From NCBI GenBank assembly GCA_020636475.1, contig JACJXU010000011.1:15545-79544 (forward strand): a DNA stretch of 64,000 nucleotides, read 5' to 3'. This document shows positions 20,207-32,267 of the stretch, piece by piece. The DNA is from Chitinophagales bacterium (GTDB lineage Bacteria > Bacteroidota > Bacteroidia > Chitinophagales > UBA2359). A program made the position numbers and the translations under genes. Position 1 is the first letter of the stretch. Each line of letters begins with the position of its first letter. The notes under the pieces are model-generated. The model searched no databases and had not been told where the DNA came from. It saw nothing but the letters and a program-made list of their open reading frames with translations.

Positions 20207-23102
20207 TTGCTAAAACTATCGCTACAAAATCCATCTTACATTCCATTTGAACAGCGTCACATTGGCATTGCTGCCGAAGAAGAAAAAACTATGTTGCAAA
20301 GCATTGGCGTAAAATCTGTTGATGCGCTAATAAAACAAACTCTCCCTAAAAGAAATTTACCGCAAAAACCTTTGCACATTGGCACAGCACTCAGCGAGCC
20401 GGAAATATTGGCTCATTTGAAACAATTAGGCAAAAAAAATCAGCTCATATGTTCCCTCATAGGTTTAGGATACTATGGCACTTATACGCCTGCCGTTATT
20501 CAGCGAAATATTTTTTGAAAACCCTTCGTGGTACACACAATATACACCTTATCAGGCTGAAATAGCACAAGGTCGCTTGGGGCACTCCTCAATTTTCAAA
20601 CAGTAGTAGCCGACCTTTGTGGCTTGCCTGTAGCCAATGCTTCACTTTTGGACGAAGCTACTGCCGCCGCCGAAGCCATGCTCCTACTCTACTACCACTT
20701 GCGCAACAAAAACCCACAACAAACCGAAGCCAATGTTTTTGGCTTGCCGACAACTGTTTTCCCGCTACCCAAGAAGTGGTGTGTACACGCGCAAATGCCG
20801 TGGGAATAGACGTAAAAATATGTCCTGTAAAGATATAAAACCTGATAGCAATACTTTTGGTATTTTACTACAATATCCTGCCGAAGATGGCAATATCGAA
20901 AACTACGCCCAACTCTGCCAAAAACCCAAGCTGCGGGTGCTTTTTGTAGCCGTAGCTGCCGACTTATTGGCACTTACTATTTTGCAGGCTCGGCGAATGG
21001 GGTGCCGATGTAGTAGTAGGTAACAGCCAGCGTTTTGGCGTGCCGATGGGCTACGGCGGTCACACGCTGCGTTTATGGCGACCAAAGACGAATACAAACG
21101 CCTTATTCCCGGAAGAATTATTGGGGTATCCATAGACAAACACAACAATCCTGCTCTGCGAATGGCACTACAAAACCCGCGAGCAACACATTCGGCGCGA
21201 AAAAGCAACCTCAATATTTGCACTGCTCAAGCCTTACTTGCTATTATGGCTTCTATGTATGCCGTTTACTATGGTGCTGATGGCTTAAAACAAATCGCGA
21301 ATACAGTTCATAAATACGCCAAAGATTTTGCCGAAAAATTGCAAAACCACGGCTTTAAAATTGTCCATACACAGTTTTTTGACACGGTTTGCATTGAAAT
21401 AATGCCGGATACTTGGCAAGCACTAAGAAAAAATTTAGAGAAAAATGGCTTCAATATTCGTTTTAAATCTGCCGATACGGTTTGCGTAGCTTTCGATGAA
21501 TTGACGAATACAACTGAAGTGGACACTTTAGTGCATATTTTCAGCAATTTCGCGCCCAAGCAAAAAAACGTTGCAAAATCAATTGGCATTAACAAAAGTT
21601 TATTGCGCAAAACGCCTTTTTTAGCCCACGATGTTTTTAAACAATACCGCACCGAAACAGAGCTAATGCGCTATATCAAACAGTTGGAACAAAAGGATTT
21701 ATCGCTTACTCATTCTATGATTCCTTTAGGTTCGTGTACCATGAAACTCAATGCCGCCGTAGAACTTTTGCCTGTAAGTTGGCAGACATTCAATAGTTTA
21801 CATCCCTTTGCACCTTTGCAGCAAACCAAAGGTTACCAAATATTACTTGATGAGTTAGCACAATATTTATGCGATATTACCGAATTTGAAGCTTGTTCGC
21901 TACAACCTAATTCCGGCGCACAAGGCGAATACGCAGGCTTGCTCACTATTAGCAAATATCATGCAGCGCACAAACAATCTCAACGCAATGTAGCTCTTAT
22001 TCCTTCGTCGGCGCATGGCACTAATCCGGCCTCGGCAGTAATGAGCGGCATGAAAGTAGTAGTAGTAAAATGTGACGAACATGGCAATATTGATGTAAAT
22101 GATTTACAAGAAAAAGCCAAACAGTATCAAGACACTTTGGCATGCTTAATGGTAACATATCCTTCCACACACGGCGTGTATGAAACTGCCATTCGGAAAA
22201 TATGCGACATCGTGCATCAATATGGCGGCTTGGTGTATATGGACGGCGCGAATATGAACGCACAAGTAGGATTGAGTTCGCCCGGAGCTATTGGAGCCGA
22301 TGTTTGTCATTTGAATCTCCACAAAACCTTTGCTATTCCGCACGGCGGCGGCGGTCCGGGAATGGGTCCTATTTGTGTAAACAAAAAATTAGCTCCTTTC
22401 CTGCCTTCGCACGGATTTTTAGATAAAAATTTGCGCAAAAAACGCTTGGGCGCAGTGTCGGGAGCTCCTTTTGGCAGTGCCAATATTTTGCTTATTTCCT
22501 ACGCTTATATAAAATTGTTGGGCAGTGATGGCTTACAAAAAGCCAGTATGTATGCTATTTTAAACGCCAATTATTTAAAAAGTCGTTTGGAAAAACATTA
22601 TAAAATTCTTTACACGGGTCCGCACGGCAATGTAGCCCACGAATTTATTTTGGATATGCGTGCCTATAAAAACACTGCCGATATTGAAGTAGAAGACATT
22701 GCCAAACGCCTGATGGACTACGGTTTTCACGCACCAACCGTATCGTTTCCTGTGGCGGGAACCTTGATGATAGAGCCCACCGAAAGTGAAAACAAAGCTG
22801 AACTCGACCGTTTTTGTGATGCGCTTATTGCTATTAAGCAGGAAATAGAAGCGATTGCTGAAGGAAAAGCAGATGCCCAAAACAATGTACTAAAAAATGC
22901 ACCGCACACTTTGGCAATCTGCACCGCAAACCAATGGAACTATCCTTACTCGCGCGAAGAAGCAGCTTTTCCGCTTCCTTTTGTGCGCCACCACAAATTT
23001 TGGGCTTCAGTAGGGCGTATTAACAGTTCGTATGGCGACCGCAATTTGATTTGTACTTGTCCGCCCTTAGCCTCTTATTCCGAAGAAGAAATAAAAGTTT
23101 AG
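20207..23102 (+). CDS. gcvP: Glycine dehydrogenase (aminomethyl-transferring), P-protein (5' third frameshifted)
   Basis: Spans ~965 codons, the usual length of the fused P-protein. It decarboxylates glycine with pyridoxal phosphate and passes the aminomethyl group to lipoyl H-protein (glycine cleavage system). The N-terminus matches the family ([17 protein letters not shown]), as do [25 protein letters not shown] and [15 protein letters not shown] once frames are joined. The intact part from ~21220 contains [33 protein letters not shown] and the PLP-lysine region [20 protein letters not shown] (Lys near 705). Frame breaks lie near 20511-20516 (+1 T), 20581 (-1), 20750, 20833, several between 20925 and 21065, 21178 (+1 A) and 21213 (-1 A). 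The start codon is uncertain: TTG 20207 is in frame and no ATG is suitably placed. Confidence 0.93.
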
Positions 23103-23143
23103 CATTATTTGAATTATTTGCTTCATTTTTCTTACTTTTGGGC

Positions 23144-23557
23144 ATGAACAAAGAACAAAAATTACTGAGTTTGCGCGAAGACATGAAAATTGTAGGCGGC
23201 TATTTACAAGAAATAGCTCTTGCTATGCTGGAAAATAATATTTCTAAATACCCTTTGTTTATAGCACACCACGAAAGTGCTATTAATTTGGGCAAAGCTG
23301 TTATTGTTGCAGAAAAATCGCGCACCCATTGGTCGTTCAATGCCAGTATGTTGGAGGAATTGGTCGTAAAAAAATTGTTTGACAAAGACAAAATATCGGA
23401 TTTCGTAGAAACTTTAGGCGACCCTACACAAAATACGTGTATTTTTATGGCTACACCCGATGAGATGAATTTTATTTTTGTACCCTTTGAAGTGGACGAA
23501 GAAAATGATGATGGCGATGAAGCAACAGATGATGTACAATATTTCAGCGACAATTAA
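23144..23557 (+). CDS. Hypothetical acidic-tailed protein, function unknown
   Basis: 137 residues from ATG 23144 (MNKEQKLLSLREDMKIVGGY); a start at 23051 would overlap gcvP and add unrelated residues. The protein is soluble with no signal or TM helix: a helical N-terminal half (YLQEIALAMLENNISKYPLF), a central TLGDPTQNTCIFMATPDEM region and a very acidic tail (VDEENDDGDEATDD). Conserved-looking uncharacterised Bacteroidota proteins of this type exist, but I do not recognise a named family. It sits 41 bases after gcvP and 14 bases before comF on the same strand, so co-transcription is likely. Confidence 0.75.
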   Translation: MNKEQKLLSLREDMKIVGGYLQEIALAMLENNISKYPLFIAHHESAINLGKAVIVAEKSRTHWSFNASMLEELVVKKLFDKDKISDFVETLGDPTQNTCIFMATPDEMNFIFVPFEVDEENDDGDEATDDVQYFSDN

Positions 23558-23571
23558 ATACGAATGAGCTT

Positions 23572-24291
23572 ATGCCACTATCTTCCCTTGCCGCCGATGT
23601 GCGCACTTATTTGCACGACCTTGTGTCGCTGGTGTATCCGAGTTTGTGTGTTGCCTGCCAAAATCGCTTGCTAACGGGCGAGCAGTTTATTTGTCTGCCT
23701 TGTCTATACGATTTGCCCGAAACTCAGTATGAAAAACACAAAGACAATATTGTCACGCGAATCTTAGGCGGAAGGTTCCCTTTTGAAGATGCTGCGGCTT
23801 TGTATTTTTTCAACAAAGGTTTGCACGTACAGCATATCATGCACGCGCTCAAATATGATGGACAGACAGATTTAGGCATTTTTTTGGGGAAATTAATGGG
23901 ACAAAAACTGATGGATAGTCCGTATTTCCAGCAAATTGACGGCATTATTCCGGTGCCGCTTCATCCCAAAAAACTGAAAGAACGCGGCTACAATCAGTCG
24001 GAGTTTTTGGCAAAAGGTATAAGCGACATAATGAATGTTCCTTTACTACCCGAAGCCTTGCAGCGCAGCCAATACACAAGTTCGCAAACGCGCAAAACAC
24101 GGGTGGAACGCTGGGAAAATGTAGCAGAAGGATTTGAGGTAACAAACAAAACAACGCTACAACACAAACATATTTTGGTAGTAGATGACGTACTTACTAC
24201 AGGAGCTACTTTGGAGGCAGTAGTGCATCCACTTGTTTACAAAGCGCAAGCAAAGGTGAGTATTGCGTGTTTTGCTTTGGCGGATGGGTGA
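23572..24291 (+). CDS. comF: ComF family amidophosphoribosyltransferase-like protein
   Basis: 239 residues. An N-terminal zinc-ribbon-like pair (CVAC and CLPC, residues ~26-45) is followed by the type I phosphoribosyltransferase fold. Landmarks are IIPVPLHPKKLKERGYNQSE, then RKTRVERWENV, and the PRPP-binding loop ILVVDDVLTTGATLE near residue 205. In competent bacteria ComF/GntX-type proteins take part in DNA uptake at the inner face of the membrane. In Bacteroidota the role is inferred only from this homology. It is convergent with ligA. Confidence 0.9.
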   Translation: MPLSSLAADVRTYLHDLVSLVYPSLCVACQNRLLTGEQFICLPCLYDLPETQYEKHKDNIVTRILGGRFPFEDAAALYFFNKGLHVQHIMHALKYDGQTDLGIFLGKLMGQKLMDSPYFQQIDGIIPVPLHPKKLKERGYNQSEFLAKGISDIMNVPLLPEALQRSQYTSSQTRKTRVERWENVAEGFEVTNKTTLQHKHILVVDDVLTTGATLEAVVHPLVYKAQAKVSIACFALADG

Positions 24292-24385
24292 TGGTTTTAC
24301 TAAATACAAAAACAGTACAAATTATGAAAAACGATGATGCGTTTCTTTGGAGAGGGTACTTAATACAGACAATTACTTATACCTT

Positions 24386-26524
<2,139 letters not shown>

Positions 26525-26549
26525 CTAAAAATGCGTAAATTTTAAACAA

Positions 26550-26592
26550 AAAAGCCGAGCATGTTTTGCATCATTACTCGGCTTAATTTTTT
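26550..26592. terminator. Rho-independent terminator between the yceI-type gene and ligA
   Basis: Stem AAGCCGAG / CTCGGCTT (26552-26559 with 26577-26584) with a 17-nt loop and T tracts on both sides. It lies just past the minus-strand YceI gene and before ligA, so these two genes are probably separate transcripts. Confidence 0.8.
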
Positions 26593-26611
26593 TTAAAAGA
26601 AAAATTCTCTA

Positions 26612-27289
26612 CTACGGTTGCGCTACAATATTGAAACCAACCGTAACTTGTGAACTGATAATTTTATCTCCGAAGGATTCGGCAGCGTGGTAGCTAATGC
26701 CCCAATCGGTACGGTCAATATTGAACAATGCTTGGGCGGTGAGGACATTGTTTTCCAAGCTGATTTTAGCGGGAAAAGTAATGCTTTTACTGGTGTCCAA
26801 GATTGTTAGGTTTCCGGTAAGCAAGTGGGTGGCATTTTCGAGCAATGCTTTTTCCGACTCATCGGCAGGCGCGGTGTAAGGTTGATGTCCGGTAAGTGCA
26901 AAAACTGCTTCGGGGTATTTTTCAGATTTAAAAAAGTCGTCCGACTTCAAGTGTCCGGCAAGTTTTGCGGCATCGTCTCCGGTCAAGTCCACAACTTTCA
27001 CATCGTTCATATCCAACACTATTTCGCCGCCCACAATATTGTCGTCATTTACCAAAATTAGTCCCTTCTTAATACCAATTGTTCCGTTGTGCGTGCCGGT
27101 TGGTTTAGAACCAATCCATGTTACCGTACTTTTGGCGGGATCTACTTTGAAAGAAGCAGAAGTTTTGGGTTGCTCGGCAACAGGTTTTGCGTCTTCTACC
27201 TTTGCCTTGTCGGATTCGGGTTGTTGTTTACAACTCACAGCGAATATCGCGATGAAAAACAACGCAACTAAAAAAGATTTTTTGTTCAT
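26612..27289 (-). CDS. YceI family lipoprotein
   Basis: 225 residues. The signal MNKKSFLVALFFIAIFAVSC ends in a lipobox with Cys at 20, so it is probably anchored on the periplasmic face of a membrane. Residues ~45-225 are a YceI-like lipocalin beta-barrel: FKVDPAKSTVTWIGSKPTG, GGEIVLDMNDVKV, HLKSDDFFKSEKYPEAVF, then LTGNLTILDTSKSITFPAKI and DRTDWGISYH. YceI proteins bind long isoprenoid or amphipathic lipids; in vivo roles vary. A linker rich in Lys, Glu and Pro joins lipobox and barrel. Bounded by terminators on both sides, so likely monocistronic. Confidence 0.92.
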   Translation of the reverse strand: MNKKSFLVALFFIAIFAVSCKQQPESDKAKVEDAKPVAEQPKTSASFKVDPAKSTVTWIGSKPTGTHNGTIGIKKGLILVNDDNIVGGEIVLDMNDVKVVDLTGDDAAKLAGHLKSDDFFKSEKYPEAVFALTGHQPYTAPADESEKALLENATHLLTGNLTILDTSKSITFPAKISLENNVLTAQALFNIDRTDWGISYHAAESFGDKIISSQVTVGFNIVAQP

Positions 27290-27464
27290 AAATAGTAAGT
27301 TTAAAAAATTGTTTATATAAAAATTAAATATTATTTTTTATCAAAAAGCTATTTTCAACTTCAAAGAAAATGCGTATGTTTTTTATATTATGCAAGGCTA
27401 TTGAACAATTAGATTTCGAATAAGTTCAAATTAATGTTTAAACATCGAAAATAAAATTTTATGA

Positions 27465-27501
27465 AAAAAAAGAGAAACTATCAAAAGATAATTTCTCTTT
27501 G
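27465..27501. terminator. Terminator downstream of the thioredoxin-fold PKD protein
   Basis: Imperfect stem AAAAGAGAAA / TTTCTCTTT (27468-27477 with 27492-27500), extended by CTATC/GATA around a short loop, with an A/T tract. It lies 26 bases past the stop codon at 27527 on the minus strand. Confidence 0.6.
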
Positions 27502-27526
27502 TGTATTCATAACAAAAAAAACTTTT

Positions 27527-29239
27527 CTATCGCGCCACTACAAACTTGTACGTATTGATACCTTTATCGCTTCTAACATTTAAGAAATAAACACCTTCAT
27601 GCAGATTTTCTATATCAATTTGTTGTAACTGATTTCCCACAAAAAGTTGCTGTGTAGTAGTTTGTACGGTTTGTCCTAAAGTATTGGTAATCGTAAAATC
27701 AAGAGAACTATTGTGCGCCAAACTAAAGGAAATGTTCAATACATTTTGTGCGGGTACGGGGTAAATGTTTTCTAATACAAAAGCATTTTCTTCCAATCCG
27801 GTTGTTTGGTCAATGGTAACTTCTTGACAGAACATATCTGTTCCGGCACTATTGGTTACACTCAAGCATACTTGGTAAACACCCGAAACAGCATAATAAT
27901 GACTGGCAGGGCTTTGTTCGGTAGAAGTAGTTCCATCGCCAAAATTCCACAAATAAGTGTTAGCATTTGAAGAAGTATTGGTAAAATTCACTGTATTTAT
28001 TTCCTGTACTACTTGTGCACTAAAACCAGCCGAAGGCGACTGCACTACAACATCGCCAGCGTAGAAAGTAATAGTTACACCATCGCCATAGCTAGCATCA
28101 TCCCAAAGAATAAAGCCTGCATCATCTTGCAAAAGCACTGCTCCAATAGCAAGTCCGGCATCACCTTTGGTACAAGAGTGCGAGCTAGCATTTACAGGAC
28201 CATTCAATAATCCATCACCATAATCATCTACCAACTGAAACTCGTAACAACCATCTTGGGTCAATTCAAAGTCGTAAGTATAGCTAGTTTCGCAGCTCAT
28301 CACTTCATTTTGCGCTATGGTATTTCCAGAAGGGTCGCGCAAATACCAATGAACTTCTTCAGCCCATTTATCAGTTGTTATTCCAAAACTTATATTTTTA
28401 GAAGATTTAAGTAAATTAACGGTTTTGTTATACAAATCATTGTCTTCTTGCTCATCGGCTACACCATTAGGCATACTTACATGAAAGGTTAAGTTTACGC
28501 TTTCGGTAGCACTAATGGCATTAAAATTTATTGAAGCTAAACCAAAAGTTGGTAAGTTACCTGTCCAGTTTACCGTTTGGTAAGAAGTGCCATTTACCGA
28601 CATTTCCACAGCGAATTGTGTAAGTGGTGAGTTACCTACATTTTGAATGGTTATAGAAGGTTCAAACGAGCCACAAAAGGTATTATCACCGTTATAAGCC
28701 ATCACACGTGCGTTATTGTTGCCCACAGCTACAGCACAATTTTCTGCTGCAAATTCACCAAAATAGCTTGCAGGAGATTGGTCTATTTCATAGATAATAT
28801 GATCCGGACAAATCATATAAATAGTAGGGAAATAGGCTATTTGAAGCAAATCTGTTACAGTACCTGTTTGATTAATAATAGGGTAAGGAATTGCTGCATT
28901 CCAATCTCCTACTGCACCATTGTTTGTGAGTGCGTCATTTGTAGCATCATCACCTTCCAATGCCAAAAATACTATTTCGTCGGTTCCATCAGGACCATAC
29001 AACCCATAGGCTTGTTCCAAAGTAGGCGCGTAATTCCAACAAGGACCACACCATACTGCAAACACATCTAATACTACGGTTTTGCCATCATCTAAGTAGT
29101 CATACAAAGTGTGGGTATTTCCATCAATATCGGTAAGCGTAAAATTGGGTGCAACAGAACCACTTGGTAATTGCGCCCAAGCAGTTTGCTGTATCATTAA
29201 AAACAAACCGCACAAAAGAAAAGTAAATAATTTCTGCAT
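27527..29239 (-). CDS. TlpA-like thioredoxin-fold protein with PKD and T9SS sorting domains
   Basis: About 570 residues from ATG 29239 (MQKLFTFLLCGLFLMIQQTAWA, signal peptide); the ATG at 29302 would add 21 residues before it. Residues ~25-165 are a redoxin/TlpA domain (LPSGSVAPNFTLTDIDG) with the active-site pair WCGPCW near 65 and the cis-Pro region FPTIYMICP. A beta-rich middle region follows, with FELTQDGCYEFQLVDDYGDG. A PKD domain (TYLWNFGDGTTSTEQSP) and a T9SS type A domain (ENIYPVPAQNVLNISFSL ... YKFVVAR) complete it. A surface-exported disulfide oxidoreductase is the likely class. It is divergent from another thioredoxin-fold T9SS gene at 29401. Confidence 0.92.
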   Translation of the reverse strand: MQKLFTFLLCGLFLMIQQTAWAQLPSGSVAPNFTLTDIDGNTHTLYDYLDDGKTVVLDVFAVWCGPCWNYAPTLEQAYGLYGPDGTDEIVFLALEGDDATNDALTNNGAVGDWNAAIPYPIINQTGTVTDLLQIAYFPTIYMICPDHIIYEIDQSPASYFGEFAAENCAVAVGNNNARVMAYNGDNTFCGSFEPSITIQNVGNSPLTQFAVEMSVNGTSYQTVNWTGNLPTFGLASINFNAISATESVNLTFHVSMPNGVADEQEDNDLYNKTVNLLKSSKNISFGITTDKWAEEVHWYLRDPSGNTIAQNEVMSCETSYTYDFELTQDGCYEFQLVDDYGDGLLNGPVNASSHSCTKGDAGLAIGAVLLQDDAGFILWDDASYGDGVTITFYAGDVVVQSPSAGFSAQVVQEINTVNFTNTSSNANTYLWNFGDGTTSTEQSPASHYYAVSGVYQVCLSVTNSAGTDMFCQEVTIDQTTGLEENAFVLENIYPVPAQNVLNISFSLAHNSSLDFTITNTLGQTVQTTTQQLFVGNQLQQIDIENLHEGVYFLNVRSDKGINTYKFVVAR

Positions 29240-29307
29240 AATTTTTAAACAATTAAGGTAATAAATTAGAGGAGATTTTTTAATAAAAAACAGATAAATC
29301 AATCATT

Positions 29308-29339
29308 TTTGCGAAAATACGCGTATTTTCTTATATTTG
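29308..29339 (+). promoter_or_regulatory. Promoter with palindromic operator-like spacer, for the Omp28-like gene
   Basis: TTTG (29308-29311) and TATATTTG (29332-29339) match the Bacteroidota -33/-7 consensus with 20 bases between them. Almost all of the spacer is a perfect 18-bp palindrome, GAAAATACGCGTATTTTC, at 29313-29330, the position expected of a repressor operator. The start codon at 29401 lies 61 bases downstream. Confidence 0.6.
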
Positions 29340-29400
29340 GCTACAAAATTCTTACTTTTAAAACCATTTTTATTACTGTTATTAAAAATTTTACAAAAAA

Positions 29401-31461
29401 ATGAAACAATTTCACCTTTTAGCATTGCTGCTTTTGGTTTTTTCTACCTTAGAAACAAACGCACAAGCACGCGCAAAGAAATATCCATTGTTCGAACATT
29501 TTACCCAAACTAATTGTGGACCTTGCGCACAACAAAACCCTATTTTTCAGGAGAATATTTTAAACAATAACTTTGGCAATATCCACCACATAGCCTATCA
29601 TGCCAATTTCCCTTCGCCCAACAACGACCCCATGCACTTGTTCAATCCAACTGAAATATTGGCACGACAAGATTATTACAGCATCGGAGGCGTTCCTACT
29701 ATGATTGCCGATGGCGAAGATATAGGCAGTCCCGTTAATGCCTCGCAAGATTGGATAGACAATACGGCATTAGATGAAAGTGTATTAGAAATTTTGGTAA
29801 GTGAGACTACTCAAGACAATACTCGCAATGTAACGGTAAATATAAAAAGTATGGATACTTGGAGTGCTGAGGGCAATTGGAAATTGCGCGTAGCCGTAGT
29901 AGAAAAAGAAATTAACTACACTTCGGCTCCCGGCTCTAACGGCGAAAAATATTTCCCTAATGTGTTTCGTCAGTTTCTTACTGTAGAAGATTTTACTGCC
30001 GCTGCACTTGGCAATACCAATACTTATAACTTCTCTTACGACTTAGACGAAACTTGGGTTCCCGAAAATATTTATGTCGTAGCCTTTGTACAAAATGAAG
30101 ACAGCAAATACATCGAAAACTCCGGTGCTTCAAACGACCCCAGTTGGTATCTTCGCATATCGGATAATGCTTTCAAAAAAGGTGAGCCGGGCAGTACAAC
30201 CAGCTTTTTAGGACAAATTGTAAATAATGGACCCGCCGGAGATTACGAACTTAGTTTGGAAAGCGCAACAAATGATTGGGTTGGCTATTTTATCATTGAT
30301 GGACAAAACTATAATCCTAATCAAGCAAACACCATTAGCTTAGCGGCAAACAGCACTACGCCTGTATTTATAAATGTAATTCCCAATGACAATTCTGGCA
30401 TATATAACTTCCGATTAAAAATGAGAAGTCCACAAGAAGACTACGCCTACAACAATGCCTTAGTAACTTTGATTTCTAACGTCCACGATTTGGTGGTAAA
30501 CAATGCCGAATCGGGCGAAGGTTCTACCGATACGAATATTTTTGACGGAACTTACTACACAAACGGACTAATTGCTGCGGGCAATACACATTATGGAGCT
30601 ACCGCTATTGCAACTTTCAGCAATGCTTATAAGGCAGGAATTTTAGATGATGTTTACAACATTTACTTAAATATTGGTTGGACATTTCCCGCCTTTACCG
30701 ATGAAGAAGTTGTGATTTTAGGACAATTCTTGGATAATGGTGGAAACCTCTTAGTAGCAGGGCAAGATGTAGCTTGGGATACCTTCGATACAGCTTCCGG
30801 CGCAGCCAATGGCACACAAAATACCCGCGAATTTGTGTATAATTATTTGGGCGTAGATTTTGTAGATGATGGCGGCTCAACTAATGCGAGTATTCATAGC
30901 ATCTCTACAGACCCAATTTTTGGCAATGTGGGTTCTTCCGATATTTTTGCTGCTTTTACCAGTAGCTACTATTATCCAGATGTGATAAAATTGGCTGACG
31001 GTATCAGTACTGCAAGTGCTATTTTTGATTATAACGACAATAGTTCGCTTGTTTGCGGTATTCGCAATGAAAGTGCCAATTACAAAACCGTATATATTGC
31101 CATAGGAATGGAAATGGTTGAAAATGAAAGCGTACGCAACGACATTATTACCAAAGCGCACAATTGGTTCTATGACGGGGTGGAAATTATTGGCTTCGAA
31201 AATCTTAATAACGAGCAGGCAGTTGGTATTTATCCCAATCCGGCGCAAAATAAATTAAGCCTTGTCACAAACAATATTAGCGGTAAAGTGTTAGTACAAT
31301 TAAACGACTTATCAGGAAGATTAGTCAAATCGTACATCGTAGATGCTACGAGTGGAAATACAAGTATTTCTTTAGATGAAGTGACCAATGGTGCCTATTT
31401 ATGTCAAATATTTAGCGAAAGTGCATTATTATCCAGTCAAAAATTAGTCATTTTAAAGTAA
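29401..31461 (+). CDS. Omp28-related thioredoxin-fold outer-surface protein with T9SS sorting domain
   Basis: 686 residues with a signal peptide (MKQFHLLALLLLVFSTLETNA). The N-terminal ~250 residues match the Omp28-like family: YPLFEHFTQTNCGPCAQQNP with a CGPC pair near residue 40, NIHHIAYHANFPSPNNDPMH, and the cis-Pro segment IGGVPTMIADG. Residues ~250-360 are beta-rich. Residues ~370-590 resemble a class I glutamine-amidotransferase-like alpha/beta domain (VNNAESGEGST, EEVVILGQFLDNGGNLLVAG). A T9SS type A tail ends it (VGIYPNPAQNKLSLVTN ... SQKLVILK). Probably surface-exposed; the substrate is unknown. Confidence 0.9.
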   Translation: MKQFHLLALLLLVFSTLETNAQARAKKYPLFEHFTQTNCGPCAQQNPIFQENILNNNFGNIHHIAYHANFPSPNNDPMHLFNPTEILARQDYYSIGGVPTMIADGEDIGSPVNASQDWIDNTALDESVLEILVSETTQDNTRNVTVNIKSMDTWSAEGNWKLRVAVVEKEINYTSAPGSNGEKYFPNVFRQFLTVEDFTAAALGNTNTYNFSYDLDETWVPENIYVVAFVQNEDSKYIENSGASNDPSWYLRISDNAFKKGEPGSTTSFLGQIVNNGPAGDYELSLESATNDWVGYFIIDGQNYNPNQANTISLAANSTTPVFINVIPNDNSGIYNFRLKMRSPQEDYAYNNALVTLISNVHDLVVNNAESGEGSTDTNIFDGTYYTNGLIAAGNTHYGATAIATFSNAYKAGILDDVYNIYLNIGWTFPAFTDEEVVILGQFLDNGGNLLVAGQDVAWDTFDTASGAANGTQNTREFVYNYLGVDFVDDGGSTNASIHSISTDPIFGNVGSSDIFAAFTSSYYYPDVIKLADGISTASAIFDYNDNSSLVCGIRNESANYKTVYIAIGMEMVENESVRNDIITKAHNWFYDGVEIIGFENLNNEQAVGIYPNPAQNKLSLVTNNISGKVLVQLNDLSGRLVKSYIVDATSGNTSISLDEVTNGAYLCQIFSESALLSSQKLVILK

Positions 31462-31520
31462 ATTAGGTATTTTCGCACAACAATCAATAAAATACTAATT
31501 TTATTAAAACTTTTGAAACC

Positions 31521-32246
31521 ATGCTAAAAAACTACACTTTTTATATAATATTGTCTTTACTCATAAACTTTGTGTCAATGAAGGCACAAGATTTACATTT
31601 CTTAGATGAAGGGCCTGTTGTAACTTCTATAGATCCTTATTTATTGGGAGGTAGTATAGGTTTTTCGCAAGAAGTTGAACTTAAAAATGATATTGTAGGA
31701 AAGACTACCGTAGTATGGGAACGTACGCTTGTAGATGTTCCTGAAGGCTGGGAAGTACAAGTGTGCGACCCTATTACTTGCTGGTTGTCCAGTATTTCCA
31801 CCAACAGTTTTCTGTTAGATAGCGGCGATAAAGCAAAACTAAAAATAGGCGTTATTATTCCAGATGATGCTGAGCAATGGGGAACTGCCCACGTTTCGCT
31901 AAAAGCCTATAGCTTTGCCAACCCTACCATTTTTGATACCATTGATTTTGAAGTGAGTTCTACTGTGGCTACGGGCATCAATGATTTTGGCAATAACAAA
32001 GATTTACGCATTTTTCCGAATCCAGTAGTAAACAACCTGAACATTGAACTTATTAACTACCCACAGGTAGGCAGTTTTGAAGTTTATACTTTGTTAGGTA
32101 AAAAAGTAGCTACTTTCTTTCCCGATAACAACCAAAAAGTAATACAATACGCTGCTTACGACCTTCCACAAGGAATGTATCTATTGCACGTTATCGCTGC
32201 CGATGGACGCATTTTGGAAACCAAGCGTTTTTCAAAAGTTAAATAA
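31521..32246 (+). CDS. Secreted protein with T9SS type A sorting domain, function unknown
   Basis: 241 residues. The signal peptide is MLKNYTFYIILSLLINFVSM followed by KAQ. Residues ~25-145 form one beta-sandwich-like region (ELKNDIVGKTTVVWERTLV, VCDPITCWLSS, LDSGDKAKLKIGVIIPDD), reminiscent of small cohesin- or Ig-like domains that contain a CDPITC motif. A T9SS tail follows (LRIFPNPVVNNLNIELIN ... ETKRFSKVK). It begins 59 bases after the Omp28-like gene on the same strand and may be co-transcribed. No enzymatic motif is seen. Confidence 0.82.
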   Translation: MLKNYTFYIILSLLINFVSMKAQDLHFLDEGPVVTSIDPYLLGGSIGFSQEVELKNDIVGKTTVVWERTLVDVPEGWEVQVCDPITCWLSSISTNSFLLDSGDKAKLKIGVIIPDDAEQWGTAHVSLKAYSFANPTIFDTIDFEVSSTVATGINDFGNNKDLRIFPNPVVNNLNIELINYPQVGSFEVYTLLGKKVATFFPDNNQKVIQYAAYDLPQGMYLLHVIAADGRILETKRFSKVK

Positions 32247-32267
32247 TAAATAGTACAACCTTATACT

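Noticed and set aside
12553..21215. Cluster of true pseudogenes from genome reduction
   Set aside because: Indels are concentrated in one continuous block, mostly in homopolymers, often compensating, and hit core metabolic genes. Sequence error is the simpler explanation, though raw reads are needed to be sure.
23133..23140. TACTTTTG as -7 element for the gene at 23144
   Set aside because: It lies only three bases before the ATG, too close for a normal leader, and the gene probably belongs to the gcvP transcript.
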